From Rutidosis leptorrhynchoides (Eukaryota; Streptophyta; Magnoliopsida; Asterales; Asteraceae): 64,000 bases of DNA. Shown here piece after piece: positions 12,330 through 25,261 of the stretch; position 1 is the first letter of the stretch; each line of letters opens with the position of its first letter. The stretch lies in contig NC_092334.1 in assembly GCF_046630445.1 (NCBI RefSeq), forward strand, positions 109,689,001-109,753,000, given 5' to 3'. A model generated the notes under the pieces. It made no database searches and was not told where the DNA came from. It saw only the letters and a program-made list of their open reading frames with translations. Both the position numbers and the translations under genes were made by a program.

Positions 12330-14284
12330 AAACACAAGAATAAAACGAATGGAATGAGAGGTACTTACTGTACAAGGGGGGCCCCATCGTAAGCCAATAT
12401 GTTCCCCAAATTCTTTGATCTCACCATTGCTAATTGGATTACACCAGGGCACTTCAGAATCATCCGTCCTTATTGCCCCCTCTTTAGTCTTAGACCTCGA
12501 TTTCGCCGCCGTCCTCTTCGATTTTGATTTACGACCGCACGCTTTGCAATTGTGTGGGTCACCAGAACCCAATTTAGTACCATTCCTTACCATGCTCTGC
12601 ATCTTTATTATTCTCGAGGATGCCCTCCAGTTGCTAATTGTGTTCCAGTAACAATCGCTGCAAAAAGAGACATCCATTGTAGTTTTACTACGGTTAGATG
12701 TGCTGTCTGATTGGGATCCAAAGAGATGTCGAGTGCATCGATTGGAATTTACTGGAGCAGAATGTTTATCGACATGTGTTTTTGGATCCACTGGAGGTTT
12801 ATTATTTTTTAGGGTGGGCTTTATTCTAGAATTATGATCACAGGGCCCATTTTGCAAAGTTTCACAACCTTCTTTTCTATTACAGTTTAAGTCATTTGGA
12901 CCACCATCGTTGGTGGGCTTGTCATTGGGCCCATTTTCACTTGTAGCCTGGTCGATATTTTTCCCAAATGATCTGACATTGCCCTTTTCTTTGCCCAGCT
13001 CATCACACTTAACCGTTTCATTACTCAAAGTTTGGGGAACCGAATAGTTCTCAGCCGACTTATTGGAATTCGATTTAGCCGCCCTAGGACTGACATAATC
13101 TGCAACCACCTCCACATCATCATTACAGTTGCTCCTCCCAAAACTTGTTGATTCAAATTCTTCCCCATTCTTCGTTGACGGAATCTTCTCAGACCATCAG
13201 TCACTACCGGAATTACTATCAGTCTTCATATTATTCCTCAATTTGTTAGCAGTACACTTCCTAGCATTACCACATGAATCAAACAATCCTACAGGAACGG
13301 TAACCGGAACCCCAATCGGATCGTAGTCATCATCAGAGAAATTATCTGATTCTACTTCTTCATGAGTGTTTTCATTAGATGAAGACATAGCGTCACTCGA
13401 GAAATCATCCGAGTCAATTGCCTCCGAACTTGAGCTATAATAACCTGATACCGAACTTACATCATCGAATTCTTTCATGTTCTTCAGATTTGGATACTCC
13501 TTCTCCTCCTCAACCACATTGATAAAATAACATCTGGACTTGTGCCTCAACTTAATAGCTTCCCTAACTTTTTCAGGGTTGTTAAGTTTCACAAAGACCC
13601 GACCATAGTTTAGTGATTGGTGACCATCGAGACAGCAATTCTCCATAACATATACTACACCCCACCATTCGGCAATCGATTTGAATGTGTTGGTGGACCA
13701 ACAGTGCACTGGTACACCAGAAATCCGTAGCCAGGTCATTCTCCCTTCCGGCCATGAGTTAACATCCCAAAGTTGTGTTTTACACACCCATTTTTTCAGA
13801 GGATGATCCGGTCGAATGACCATCTCCGAAGCAGCGTCCATTGATTTAAAAATTATAAGAACATCAAGTCCCCCTAGAAGTTTTATTTGGACGTCACCGA
13901 ACCCTTCTTCTGCACAGATTTTCTTAAGGTTGTTGATGATTCCATATGATTTAACTTCGCAAACTACCGCCATTGAGAGCAAGTCCTGGTTAGTTTTGTC
14001 TTCACTAACATCAACTACCTTCTCCTTAATCTTACCTAGATGTGGGTATGATTCTTCTTCACGCATCCTGTTTAACTTTTCACGTAGATCTTCTTTATTT
14101 TTTAACACATCGCTGAACCGCCTACCGTCGTGAAACCTATCCTCTTCCCAGTGATGATGCCCGTTTTTGACTCTGTTCCCACTGGTTGGATGGGGTTTTC
14201 CATCTGCATACGCATTGGGTGGGTTAGGGTTCCTAGCGGTTGCCTTAAAGATCCTGATTTTCGCATCATTGAACTTAATCTTCT
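12330..14284 (-). pseudogene. LINE ORF1, C-terminal part, with in-frame TGA
   Basis: Nucleic-acid-binding ORF1 protein of the LINE. The frame continues from the N-terminal part beyond the solo LTR, carries a DUF4283-like segment (around the WLRISGVPVHCW motif), an acidic Ser-rich region, a TGA stop at 13199-13197, and then runs open in the same frame through a Gly/Asn/Pro-rich linker and Cys pairs (FCSDCYW, CKACGRK). No stop separates it from the ORF2 Met at 12329. The TGA looks like a point mutation, because coding features continue beyond it. Confidence 0.8.
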
Positions 14285-15360
14285 TGAAACGATCCGTCCA
14301 TATTACTATAAACGCAGTACGTTCTCATTGATCCCATAGCGAGGTATTTGACCTCTATATGATACTTTTAGAAAATATTGCATTCGTTTCATAAAAATCA
14401 CATCATTATTATACATAATGCATGTTTTAAACAAGTGGGCGATTATTTAAGAAATAATCCCCAAAATACATCGGTTTCCAAATACTACACACGTGACGTA
14501 ACAGTCGAATATAATATATGACAAAGGTTTTATTGAATGCAACACTTTATTTAAATAAAAGTATGAGACTCCATGCACAGCTTGCTCAGATAATGCAACA
14601 GCGGAAGACTTTCTTAAGGACCTGAGAATAAACATGCGTAAACAGTCAACACAAAGGTTAGTGAGATATATAGGTTTATCATCGATATAAATATAGACCA
14701 CAAGATTTCATAGTTATAAATATATATACACTCGCAAGTGTATAAAAGTATTCTATAAGTTGTTGAGCGCTTAGGTAACCATACTTATCCATTAATGTGG
14801 CATATTCCCTTTATTATGAAATCTCCCTACACTGTACCAAGTGTAGTAAAAATGAAGTACTATGCAACCGTTTACGATACTAGAGTGACTAGCCCGGTTG
14901 GGGTTGTCAAACCCGATAGATCTATCAATAGGATTCGCGCTTACATGTTCTTACAACATGTAAATATTAGTTACCAAGCTATTAGGGAAGATATGCAATG
15001 TGGTACAACTCAACGTAGAATATATTTTAAGTACTTGTGTCCATGGCGTAAAACATAAAATGCATGTATTCTCATCCCAAAATATTTTTAGAGTTTAAAA
15101 ATGGGACTATATACTCACAGTAGTAAAAGTATATTAATAATAAGTTTTCAATTTATTAAAAATATGACCGTCGTCCTTGGATTCACGAACCTATAACAAT
15201 AATAACGATTCAGATAATAATACGACATATGAATAAAATAAAGCAAGTTCATAGAATACTTATATAATAATTTTTAACATTTTATGTTAGTAGTCCATTG
15301 TTAGTAGTCCTTTGTTAGTAGTCCAAAATAGTCCGAAAAGTCCAACAGTCCAATAATCTG

Positions 15361-16212
<852 letters not shown>

Positions 16213-16268
<56 letters not shown>
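16213..16268. repeat. TA microsatellite, right of fold-back MITE
   Basis: Pure TA repeat continuing the tract at 15361-15504; the MITE lies between the two halves. Confidence 0.95.
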
Positions 16269-16270
<2 letters not shown>

Positions 16271-17985
16271 CTTAGAATTACCCCACGACGTATTGTATAC
16301 GTATTGTCTTTGCATCAACCCAAAGACGTATTATATACATATTGTCTTAGAATTAACTAAGGCGTATTGTGTACGTATTGTCTTAGGATTTATCAAAACG
16401 TATTGTATATTTATTGTGTTAGGACGTACCAAGAATATTATTATACATATATACAATCACAGAATTAACCAAGATTACAATATTTTGTTATACTAATGAT
16501 AACATGTCCAAATATATATAGGATATAGGAAAAGTTAACAAGGATATGGCTAATATAGTTTTTATAATATAAATTTCGTCCATACAACGTTAATTTTAGC
16601 AGATTTTGTTTTGCTCGCCAAATATTCAATACAACTCCGTTTAAAGTGAATCAAATTGCTATGGATTCATTAAGAAGTAAATTTTACAAAACCAATTCGA
16701 AAAGTTCATCTCAAGTAGTAATTTTTAGAACTTTACCCTCTTTTTGTGTCGGTGGACAGATTTGGAAAAATCCCGGCATCCACCCAATATATGATTTTTG
16801 ATAAAATACTTCCACTTTGTCTAAAATCATGAAAAAAATACTGGAAGTCTTATTTACATATATTAACATATTTCCAAAGTCTTAGCCTCGAACTCAAAGT
16901 CTAAGATAGGTTTTTAATTCCCAACCCAAAACTACCCGCTTTTTACCAAATGGAGATTAAAGGATATATGTTAAGTTTCAAGGTGTTCTTCATATGTACA
17001 AGTTATAAGTTCTTATATTAACTTAATATAACATCATAATACATATAAATAAGTATTATTAGAGTTAAGTTAGAAAGATTAGATTAGTTTTTCAAACAAG
17101 CTTGGTGTTCACCAAAACAAGTTATAGTTTTTACAAGTTTTATAAGTATAATAAGATAGCAACTATACAAGGAATTGAACAAGGATTTTGAGAAGTATTT
17201 TACCTTGATTATGAAGAGGAAAGTTGCTGAGATTAAAGTATGATATGAGATCATTCAAGTGTATGTTTTTAGTTTAAGAAAATGTGGAGTAAAAATGAGT
17301 TAAAATGGTCCTTATTTATAAGCTTATAATTTTGGCTTTTAGTGAAAATATCTAAGATAAGTTAGATTGTATTAAGTCATGCATGATATATTAAATTGAT
17401 TAGGTCATGGATGACATATTACACAAATAATTGCAGATTTCTATTGGTATATACCAATAGTAAATAATTCTAGAAGCTGTGTATAATACGGGTAAAAATA
17501 CCGTATGAATGCGAGTAGAATTCTTTGAGAAAATTGAACGAAAATATGAGTATAGCTATCCTTTATATGTATTGGTATATTATAAAGTGTATTCAATACT
17601 TGTAAGGATGTATTTACACTCGTAATACATTATATGTAAATACATTTTAACATAAGTTAATTACATCGTTTAAATAGTAACATATATATTGTTTGAAAAC
17701 TCTTTAAATTAGTAGTATGAAAATATATATATAATACTTTGTTAATATACTTAATGAGATATTTAATTATCATATTTTCAAGTTAAATATATATACACAA
17801 TAATTAAGCAATTAAACAATTAAATCAAGTTATGACGTTCGTGAATCGTCGAAATAAAAGGGTGACCAAAAGCTTGTGTAAAACTCTTTCCGGAGGTTCA
17901 AGATTTATTAAAATTTATTGCTTATCAAGTCAGAATTATATAAAGATTAAGTTTAAATTTGGTTGGAAATTTTCGGGTTGTCACA

Positions 17986-18306
17986 CTTCTCGAGAGAATT
18001 AAGTAATTCTGATGCATTCTTGACATCCCCAAACCTTACAAAAGCAAACTTCTGACCATTACGTAACCATTTCTTCACCATGAAGACATCACGCACCGAC
18101 CCGTATTGTTTAAAAAGTCTCCAAAAGTCCACCACCGCCCATTCTTCAGGGAGATTGAAGAATATGAACGATGTAAGATGGTTTCCGTTTGATCTCCTGC
18201 GTTGATAACCATTGTCCCCGTTGTATTCTCCTCGGAATCTTGCCGTGTTCGCCCTCACTGAACCCTCTCTCTCATTGTTTTCTTTCTCTACCCTCTCTCT
18301 CATCAT
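17986..18306 (-). pseudogene. LINE ORF1, N-terminal part with RRM domain
   Basis: Begins with Met at 18306. After a basic N terminus it shows an RNA-recognition motif with RNP2-like FIFFNL and RNP1-like KFAFVRF. The reading frame is cut at 17986 by the solo LTR and resumes in phase at 14284. This shows the LTR arrived after the LINE. The leader between the target duplication and this start is only about 28 bases, so the LINE may be slightly 5'-truncated. Confidence 0.85.
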
Positions 18307-18334
18307 TGTTTTCTCTCTCTTAACTTGAAGTAAA

Positions 18335-18350
18335 ATATGTATAATAGAGA
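18335..18350. repeat. LINE target-site duplication, right copy
   Basis: ATATGTATAATAGAGA, just outside the LINE 5' end and about 28 bases upstream of the ORF1 start. It is followed by about 60 bases of older DNA before the gypsy LTR begins. Confidence 0.92.
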
Positions 18351-18412
18351 TTTAATTGAGTTAAAACAAGTAATTGGGTTAGCCAGCTACTCTGTGTTCA
18401 ATTATCATTTTT

Positions 18413-19966
18413 TGTCACACCCCTAAATGGGACCAGGGGTAAATGTGACTAACCAATATCACAATACAAGTGTAATAAATGAAAACGACTCTAAATGAGA
18501 CGTTTTATAAAAACATTAATTGTATTGTAGCAAAAATAATAATTTTTTACATCATAAATGAAAATGTTTAAAATAAAATGATAAAATGAATGATGGACTT
18601 CATACATGCAGCAATCAATCAACAAAGTAGCACACAAGCTAGCAGTCACCTGAGACAAAACATGCTTAAAGAGTCAACACAAAGGTTGAGTGAAGTTCAT
18701 AGGTTTATATGTAATAACCAAGTTTTAGATCACAAGATTTAGTTTAAAAGCAAATTGATATAAAAATATCAATTCAAAAACTAATGTTGTGTTATATGAT
18801 ATCGAAACTAAACAAGTTTACCCCATGATACTTTGTTTATTCGTGTCGTTAAATTATTATTATGTATCCGAAGACCAACGGTCAAATGGATAGAGACGTT
18901 ACTCTCAATAGGCCTACTCACAATAATTAAGCTTGGTGTTTGATGTGCGTTTACTTTACTTATAAAAATGGGACAAAACAATCGCTATACTAACACACAA
19001 ATGGGCAACAAATCCCAATCATATGTAGCTTAGTTAAAGGTGAGTCCGGTCGATCCGCATTGAGTAGTGTGTTTTAAAAATTGAATCACGATTAATTAAA
19101 CTAAAGGGGGGAAGTTTTCTGAATATAGAGATAATGATTGAATAACGAAATAAGATAATAACAAGTAAACAATGTATAATACCTAGCTTTTTTCGTTAAG
19201 CTTTGTTAATTGTCTGTTAAGTATTTAATGGTGTTTACTTTCGATTTGTGAATTTAATTGAATTAAATGCATACTTGAGTTCATGATGAACTAACATGAT
19301 TAATATATGATTTTATTAGTCGAAAAACTTATTTCATGTTTTGAAATACTGATAAAACGATACGGTTTTAAAAATTGCAACTTAGGTCTCACGAGACTGA
19401 GAAACGTCTGATTTCTGATAAAATAACTATTTTTAATAATTATTACTTTTAATGAAAACTTAATTAATTTATTATTTATTTAATGAATTAAACCCTATGG
19501 GTTGCATTTTAACGATCGGTTAAAGTTCCGGTAACACGATACAGTTAACGACACTCGAAATGGACAACTGCATGTATACTAGCTAGCAAAACGAGCCTGA
19601 AAACTCACCCCATGGGCCATTCAGCCGAATACCACCCCACGCCCCCTTAATGGACTTGTTTTGTTTAATGGGTCAGTAGATGATTTGTTTAAGGCCCTAA
19701 TTTAATTAGTTGTTAAATAAAACACTACACACTCTTTCCTTAAACCTAATTTAGTCATCTGGTTGCTCCTTCTCCATCCCTTGAACTCGTCGATCACCAC
19801 CACCATTGAAACACTATCATAACCTCAAATTGGAACAAGTCTTGTGCTTCAAAGTTGTTCGTTGCTTCATTCTACGTCTAGTATTGTGATTTGATTTTGC
19901 TAGAGAGGTATAATTGCTAACCCTAAAATTAATAAATCTGATTTTTATTGTTATTATGATGAATTA
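18413..19966 (+). repeat. Gypsy 5' LTR, piece 1 of 3
   Basis: From TGTCACACCCC to the AATTA target site (19962-19966) of the pol-less Copia element. No coding feature. The start GGGACCAGGGGTAA is echoed near the other LTR end at about 59395 (GGGACCAGGAGTTAA). Confidence 0.85.
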
Positions 19967-20448
19967 TGTAAGTAGCTAGGGGGGGTGAATAGTTACTTAA
20001 TATGTTTTAACACTTTTTCGATTGATCACCAAATTCGATTTAACTTTGATCAATCAACTCAACTCAAACTTGATGTGTATAGTGTATATGTTCAAAATGA
20101 TAAATGAAGTAATGTAAAGAACATAGACACAAGGATTTATAATGGTTCGGGTGGATGTTAACTAATCCACCTTAATCCACTCCCCGATTACACTAATCGG
20201 GATTTGTTGCTTCACTAAGCACTTTTCTCTCCAAACTCGGTGGAGATCCGATTTACAAGTCTTCAACTTCTTTGGTAGACAACAAATCTAATCTTTCTTT
20301 CCCTTTGAAAGATCAACTCCAACCTAGATCAACTTGTCTTCACCTTGGACAAGTATTAATCTCCAAATAAGATTAATCAACTTCCTAAGTCCCTTTAAGG
20401 AAGTAGATCACTAAGCTAGCCTATGCTTCTACTAATTGAAGTTACAAG
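19967..20448 (-). repeat. Pol-less Copia 3' LTR, first piece
   Basis: Begins TGTAAGTAGCTAGG on the plus strand and matches 45129-45605, then is cut at ACAAG (20444-20448) by the Sirevirus. The complement of the start is the LTR 3' end, ..CTTACA. Confidence 0.9.
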
Positions 20449-21065
20449 TGATGAAACATGACTAGGAACTTCGAGATCAACAGGTTTAATTCACACAAAG
20501 GCGGAATTAGTGAATCAAACCAATCAAAGTGAATATGGGTAGCTTTTTGGGATTAAATTAGTCAAACCACAACAAGGATTGTGATTAGATTAATGTCTAG
20601 AGCTATTATTCACTACCAGGAGTGATTTGGGTTGAGAGAGAATCGGATCAGGTGAACCAGATCTGAGTGATTATGTGTGAGAGAGGCTTAACCTAAAATG
20701 AAGAACATAAGACTTTATATACCCCTGCTGTTGACTCACCTGTACGAGTCATCCATCACACGTACGAGTTGGCTTCATCAGCCGTACGGGTGATCACTCA
20801 CTCGTGTCTTCTCATTCAGGTTATAATTATGACTTAGCTCAGCATCAACCGTGCGTATGAGCCTGTTAGCCGTACGAGTGATGCTTCACTCGTACATCTG
20901 ACTAAGTCTAACATTGTCAAACATCCGTATCGCGTTCCTGCAGTACCTGTAACCACATACAAACACAGATAGAATAATAACGAGTGATCATGGTATCCCA
21001 TAAACTGAAGTACCTGCAATGGACGTGTGTTAGATGTCTAGGGACTTACATAAAATGCATCAACA
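20449..21065 (-). repeat. Sirevirus 3' LTR
   Basis: 617 bp, TGATGAAACA to GCATCAACA. The promoter-like minus-strand TATATAAAG is at 20722-20714. It contains several CGTACGAGTGA-type motifs and their inverses. Confidence 0.93.
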
Positions 21066-21077
21066 ACTCCCCCTAGG
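21066..21077 (-). other. Sirevirus polypurine tract
   Basis: Minus-strand CCTAGGGGGAGT directly before the 3' LTR. Another GGGGGAG tract lies at about 24398-24410 and one near 30070, giving the repeated-tract pattern expected of Sireviruses. Confidence 0.8.
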
Positions 21078-21252
21078 ACCTAGACCATCGATTACAATAA
21101 AGTAAACGTCCATGAAATACATATAAGTCCAAAAGTAACATCAGTTTAACATCAAGTACATATCCAGATTCTCTCTCTCTCTCCAAAATACATCATCATC
21201 AAAAACAAAAATAAACAAAATTACTAACTAGCATCACAGTATTCGACACACA

Positions 21253-24200
21253 TCAGCTGGCTTGAACTTGGTTTGAGCTTTGAGCATCACTTTCTTTGTT
21301 GAGGTATGCATAGAGGACATCGATCACATGTTGATATCTCATAGCTTCCTCCTTTCGATCATCTCTGAATGTAATGTGATGGCGGTGAAGAGTCTCCACA
21401 TCAAATCTTGACAAATTCCTCAGCCACATAGGATCTAGAATCCTCACATTGTCAAACTGTATGCTTCCATCATCCTTCTCAATCAAGTCAAGATCACTGC
21501 TTCCTCTGACAATTCATCATAGAACCACCATCTGAAGTTTTTGCAAATATCCTTGGGTAAGGGCATCAATGGAGATTGCTTCATGTACTTGACCGGACGG
21601 AACTTAACAACGTGTACAGGTCCACCTTTAGAATTTCTCTTTGTTGGGTGTATGGAAAACCTGGCGGCTGTTGACTTAAAGATGTCCCATTTCCCCGTCT
21701 TATACTCATATATGAGTTTTCTCTGAAACAACCTGGAAAGGTCACAATCTTCAGCATTCAACATCTTCAGCTTAGCAAGTTGCATGATCTCGAAGTATGG
21801 TAGAGTTTTGAAGTGACTGGGACGTGCCATATAATCAACTCCTCCTTCCCTCTTGATAGCAAAGCAATTAATCTCCTTGAAGTAACCACAGCTTAGTATT
21901 TTACCCTTGGAATACTTCTTGGTTCTCTTTCCTTTCTCATAGAAACTAACAAACTTCGGCTCGAGCTCTGGCTTATCTACTTGATCAGGGTTAACAACGT
22001 TCTGTCTCCACCAACTTTGACGATCTTCGTATTTCTTAACGTTTCTATTCACTTTAACCCTATCACGTTTGAACCATTCATTAATCTCATTCCATGTCTC
22101 GGCTTTAGCTTGTTCGGCTCGGAGTTTCTTATCTTTCAATTCAGTTTCTTTTCTTTCTTTATCAACGAGCAGTTTCTCATGTCAGATCTTCTTGTTCCTT
22201 TCTAACATAACATCCACTTCTTTCACTTGTTCTTTGTATACCTTCCTCGCCTTTTCCAAATCTTCTAAGTTCTTTCTTTTCACATCACTACTCAAATTGA
22301 AGAAATCACTTAAGGTGTTGAGTGACAGATTTGAGTATGGTGCAAGCGAAGGCATAACAATCTCTTCTTCTTCTTCTTCTTCTTCTTCTTCTTCTTCTTC
22401 TTCTTCTTCTTCTTCTTCTTCTTCATCATCATCAGATTCTGTCACAAATTCGTCCTCGGATTCAATAATCACATCCTCTTTAACACTTTCCTTACCAACA
22501 GAATCCTCACTCTTCTCATCAGCAAACAAATTATCGAAATCGCTTAAGTTGATATTTTGGATTGATTCGGGAGGGATACTTGACAATGACTCTTCTTGTG
22601 GAGCCTTGTTTTCTGCTTCAACTGACTCTGCATTCTCCGTATCATTTTCACTGTCATATGCTAGAGCAGCAAGCTGTTCCAATGGAAAATCACTTGGTGG
22701 AACGTCCCCCTTTTCTGCATCATTAAAAACATTTGAATAATTCATATAATATTCAGTAGTAAAGACCTCACCGTATTCATTAAAGCTTCGAATAGGTATC
22801 ACTAACGGTATATCAAAAGAGGGTCCTCCAGTTCCAGCATCTTCTTCATCGTCTCTTTCATCACCTTCTCCCAAATTAGAAGAATACTCTTCTCCTTTCT
22901 CCGTTATCAACTTGGTTTTACCCATGATAAGCTGTTTGATTCTTTCATTCAACTTCTTCATCTTCTCACTGTTCTCACTCTTAATCACCAAAAACTTCTT
23001 CTTCAATTTATCTGTTCTTTCCTTCTGAAGGTCCAGTCTATCAGATAACCTCTTGTTCTCTTCTACCAACGAATCAATCTTGGCATTACTGATCTTCTTC
23101 TCCTCTGTAGCTTGATTCTCTAGATTGGTTATTTTTGTGATCAAAGACATCAACAAATTTTGCTGTGTCTTGTATTCATTTGACGTGACCTGAGGTGTTG
23201 TGGTGGCAGGTTTTGGTGAGGTAACAGTAGCCCTTGCATCTTTCATGAAACCGGATGGCTTCCTCTGAGCTTGTTGTTTTGAACCTCCTTGTGATGATCT
23301 CTGAGGTGAATCATAAGAATACTTTGTTCTTTTCTCCTTCTTCTTGAGTTGTTCTGCGGTCATAGGATCCTTTCCTTTCCTCTTCCTTTGAATCAAACTG
23401 GTATCCTCCTCAGTTGCTTCATCATCACCCTCGATAATCTCATCATCAACATTACCTCCTCCTTGAACATTACCAGTAGCTTTCTAATTATCACCTTGAC
23501 CTTCCTCATCAGTAACTTCGTAGTTAGAGTCTGAATCCTCATTCCTCCAAGCATTACCTGCTGGGCATCGATAGTTCTCCTTGATAAGATGACAAATGAG
23601 CTTTCTATTAAAGTCACGCTTTAAATCCGCAATCCTTGTCTCTTCCATTCTGCGGAAAGTAATCGAATTCATCAGCTTCAGGTGGATAATATCCTCTTCA
23701 AGCTTAGGTAGATCAGGTGCAACGTTATTAATGATTAATTGTAGAAAACGGGCGTATATCAGATATCTCTGGGAAGAACTGAAGTGGTTTGCCTTGAAAT
23801 AGTAGAAAACAAAACCCGAAAAATCGTATAGAGCCTTGAGAACAAGTGCCACAAACATACTCTGCACTTTCTCGTTCAGCTTATCAAAACCCGATTTGCG
23901 TCCACTCAAGCAATGCATGATCACATGAGCAAGATATCTAAACTGTGGTGGTAGACATGTCTTCACCAGTTCGGATTTGCCACAAAGGTAACCGGAATAA
24001 GCACATCTTCTAAAACAACCATGGATTCGTTCTCTACTGATAGTCATATGGGAGCAGTTCTCGTCATTGAAACCCAAAATCCTTCTAATCACATCCTTAG
24101 AAACAGTAATATCATGACCTTGAATCTTACTAACAAGCTTATCTTCATCAACATCCAATACAGCATTTCTCCAGAACTCTCTCTGATGAATGTAGTATGC

Positions 24201-24455
24201 AGTGCATTCAGTAGAAATAGCAGTGTGTATCCTTGATCTCTTAAGAAACTCGACAATCTCCTTAAAGTGAGAACCTCTTTCAAGAGTAGTATCATAAAGA
24301 GCGACTTGATTATTCAGTTTGCCCATTTCTAACAGAATCTCTTGTTGAGCAGGTGGATTGATAGGATTAGCTTGAGGATTAGCTTGTGGATTAACTTGTT
24401 GCTCCCCCTGTCCTTCAATGTTAACAATCAGAATGTTTACTTGTTGTTCTGCCAT
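21253..24455 (-). pseudogene. Sirevirus third (env-position) ORF, two stops and one frameshift
   Basis: Starts MAEQQVNILIVNIEGQG at 24455. An N-terminal globular domain (near GHDITVSKDVIRRILGF and KVQSMFVALVLKALYDF) resembles proteins seen in composite-family retroelements, sometimes annotated as 'synaptobrevin, longin-like', a label I would not trust. After a TAG at 23486-23484 the frame continues as a Lys-rich, coiled-coil region with a run of about 20 Glu, then a TGA at 22184-22182, then a basic domain to 21483. A frameshift near 21490-21510 leads to a last frame ending at 21253. Intact, it would be about 1,065 residues. There is no clear signal peptide or membrane anchor. Function unknown. 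Confidence 0.75.
22363..22424. repeat. TCT trinucleotide repeat
   Basis: Encodes the poly-Glu run on the minus strand. The plus-strand poly-Ser ORF here is its shadow. Confidence 0.95.
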
Positions 24456-24456
24456 C

Positions 24457-25120
24457 TGATGATATCTAAACAGAAACTGAAACGTTAACAGAGATGTTAG
24501 ATATATAAATCAATCAACATACAGCATTAAAGCATTTGCACCAAAGTGTCATAAACGTGTTAAACAGGATGAAACGTGCGAGTGACAGTGTCACACGTGC
24601 GGCTGAGAGATCAACCGTGCGAGTGATATAGTCACTCGTGTCACTGTTGACACGTTTGAGCAGTAATATGGTTTCAGACAGGGTACACGGCTGATGCATT
24701 AAAACATAAGCGAGTGAATCAACCGTGTGGTGACTCGTGCATGTAATCACACGTGTCAGCTCTTGCAAACGAGTGATCAATAAATTCAAGACAAACGAGT
24801 GAGCTCAAAGGTCCACACGGTTGATCGTCAACCGTGCACTGACTCGTGCGAGTCATGTCTCACGCGTGCGAGTGACGTCACTCGTGCATGTCTGATGAAA
24901 CCCGTATTAAATGCCTTTTTCAAATCATCAAAATCACGTAATTGTGCATTTTATGGACCGATTTACATCACGATAGCATCATAAGGTTCCGTTAAACACA
25001 AAACAATTACAGATACATATCAAAACAACCTTCAATTCCACAAAATTCGAGTTATATACCCTTAGGGTTTTGACTCATTAAAACAACAAATTAAGGTATC
25101 TAAACTCGATGAAATCATAC
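24457..25120 (-). other. Putative leader intron of the Sirevirus third ORF
   Basis: The donor AG/GTATGA lies at 25120-25119, and an acceptor CATCAG ends at 24456, directly before the ATG at 24455; an alternative acceptor TTTCTGTTTAG lies about ten bases upstream. The interval is 664 nt and contains the dense palindromic motif cluster of 24540-24890. Prediction only. Confidence 0.4.
24540..24890. repeat. Cluster of GCGAGTGA / TCACTCGT palindromic motifs
   Basis: Many short copies of GYGAGTGA, its inverse TCACTCGY, and TCAACCGT/ACGGTTGA. They include the perfect 16-bp palindrome CGAGTGACGTCACTCG at 24869-24884. A similar cluster lies at 37260-37580 before gag, and related motifs lie in both LTRs. 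Confidence 0.7.
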
Positions 25121-25252
25121 CTAATAGGCGGCGCTGGATTCATCTAAAGATGCTTAACGTTCGTTGCAAAGGAATGCTTGATCGGTGATGATCGAATTTA
25201 GAGAGAGAAAAAGAGTTAGGTGCACAAGTGTGAGCTGCTGAGCTCATCACCC

Positions 25253-25261
25253 CTATTTATA
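25253..25261 (-). promoter_or_regulatory. TATA-like box for the Sirevirus third ORF
   Basis: Minus-strand TATAAATAG, a strong plant-type TATA match. It is followed about 30 bases on by a pyrimidine-rich leader (CTCTTTTTCTCTCTC), as at many plant start sites. The element's own LTR has a separate TATATAAAG. Confidence 0.5.

Noticed and set aside
22069..22740. 223-codon Ser-rich plus-strand ORF
   Set aside because: It is the antisense shadow of the poly-Glu coding TCT repeat in the Sirevirus third ORF.
21253..24455. Retroviral envelope gene
   Set aside because: There is no signal peptide, clear transmembrane anchor or cleavage site. Only its position is env-like, so no entry function is claimed.
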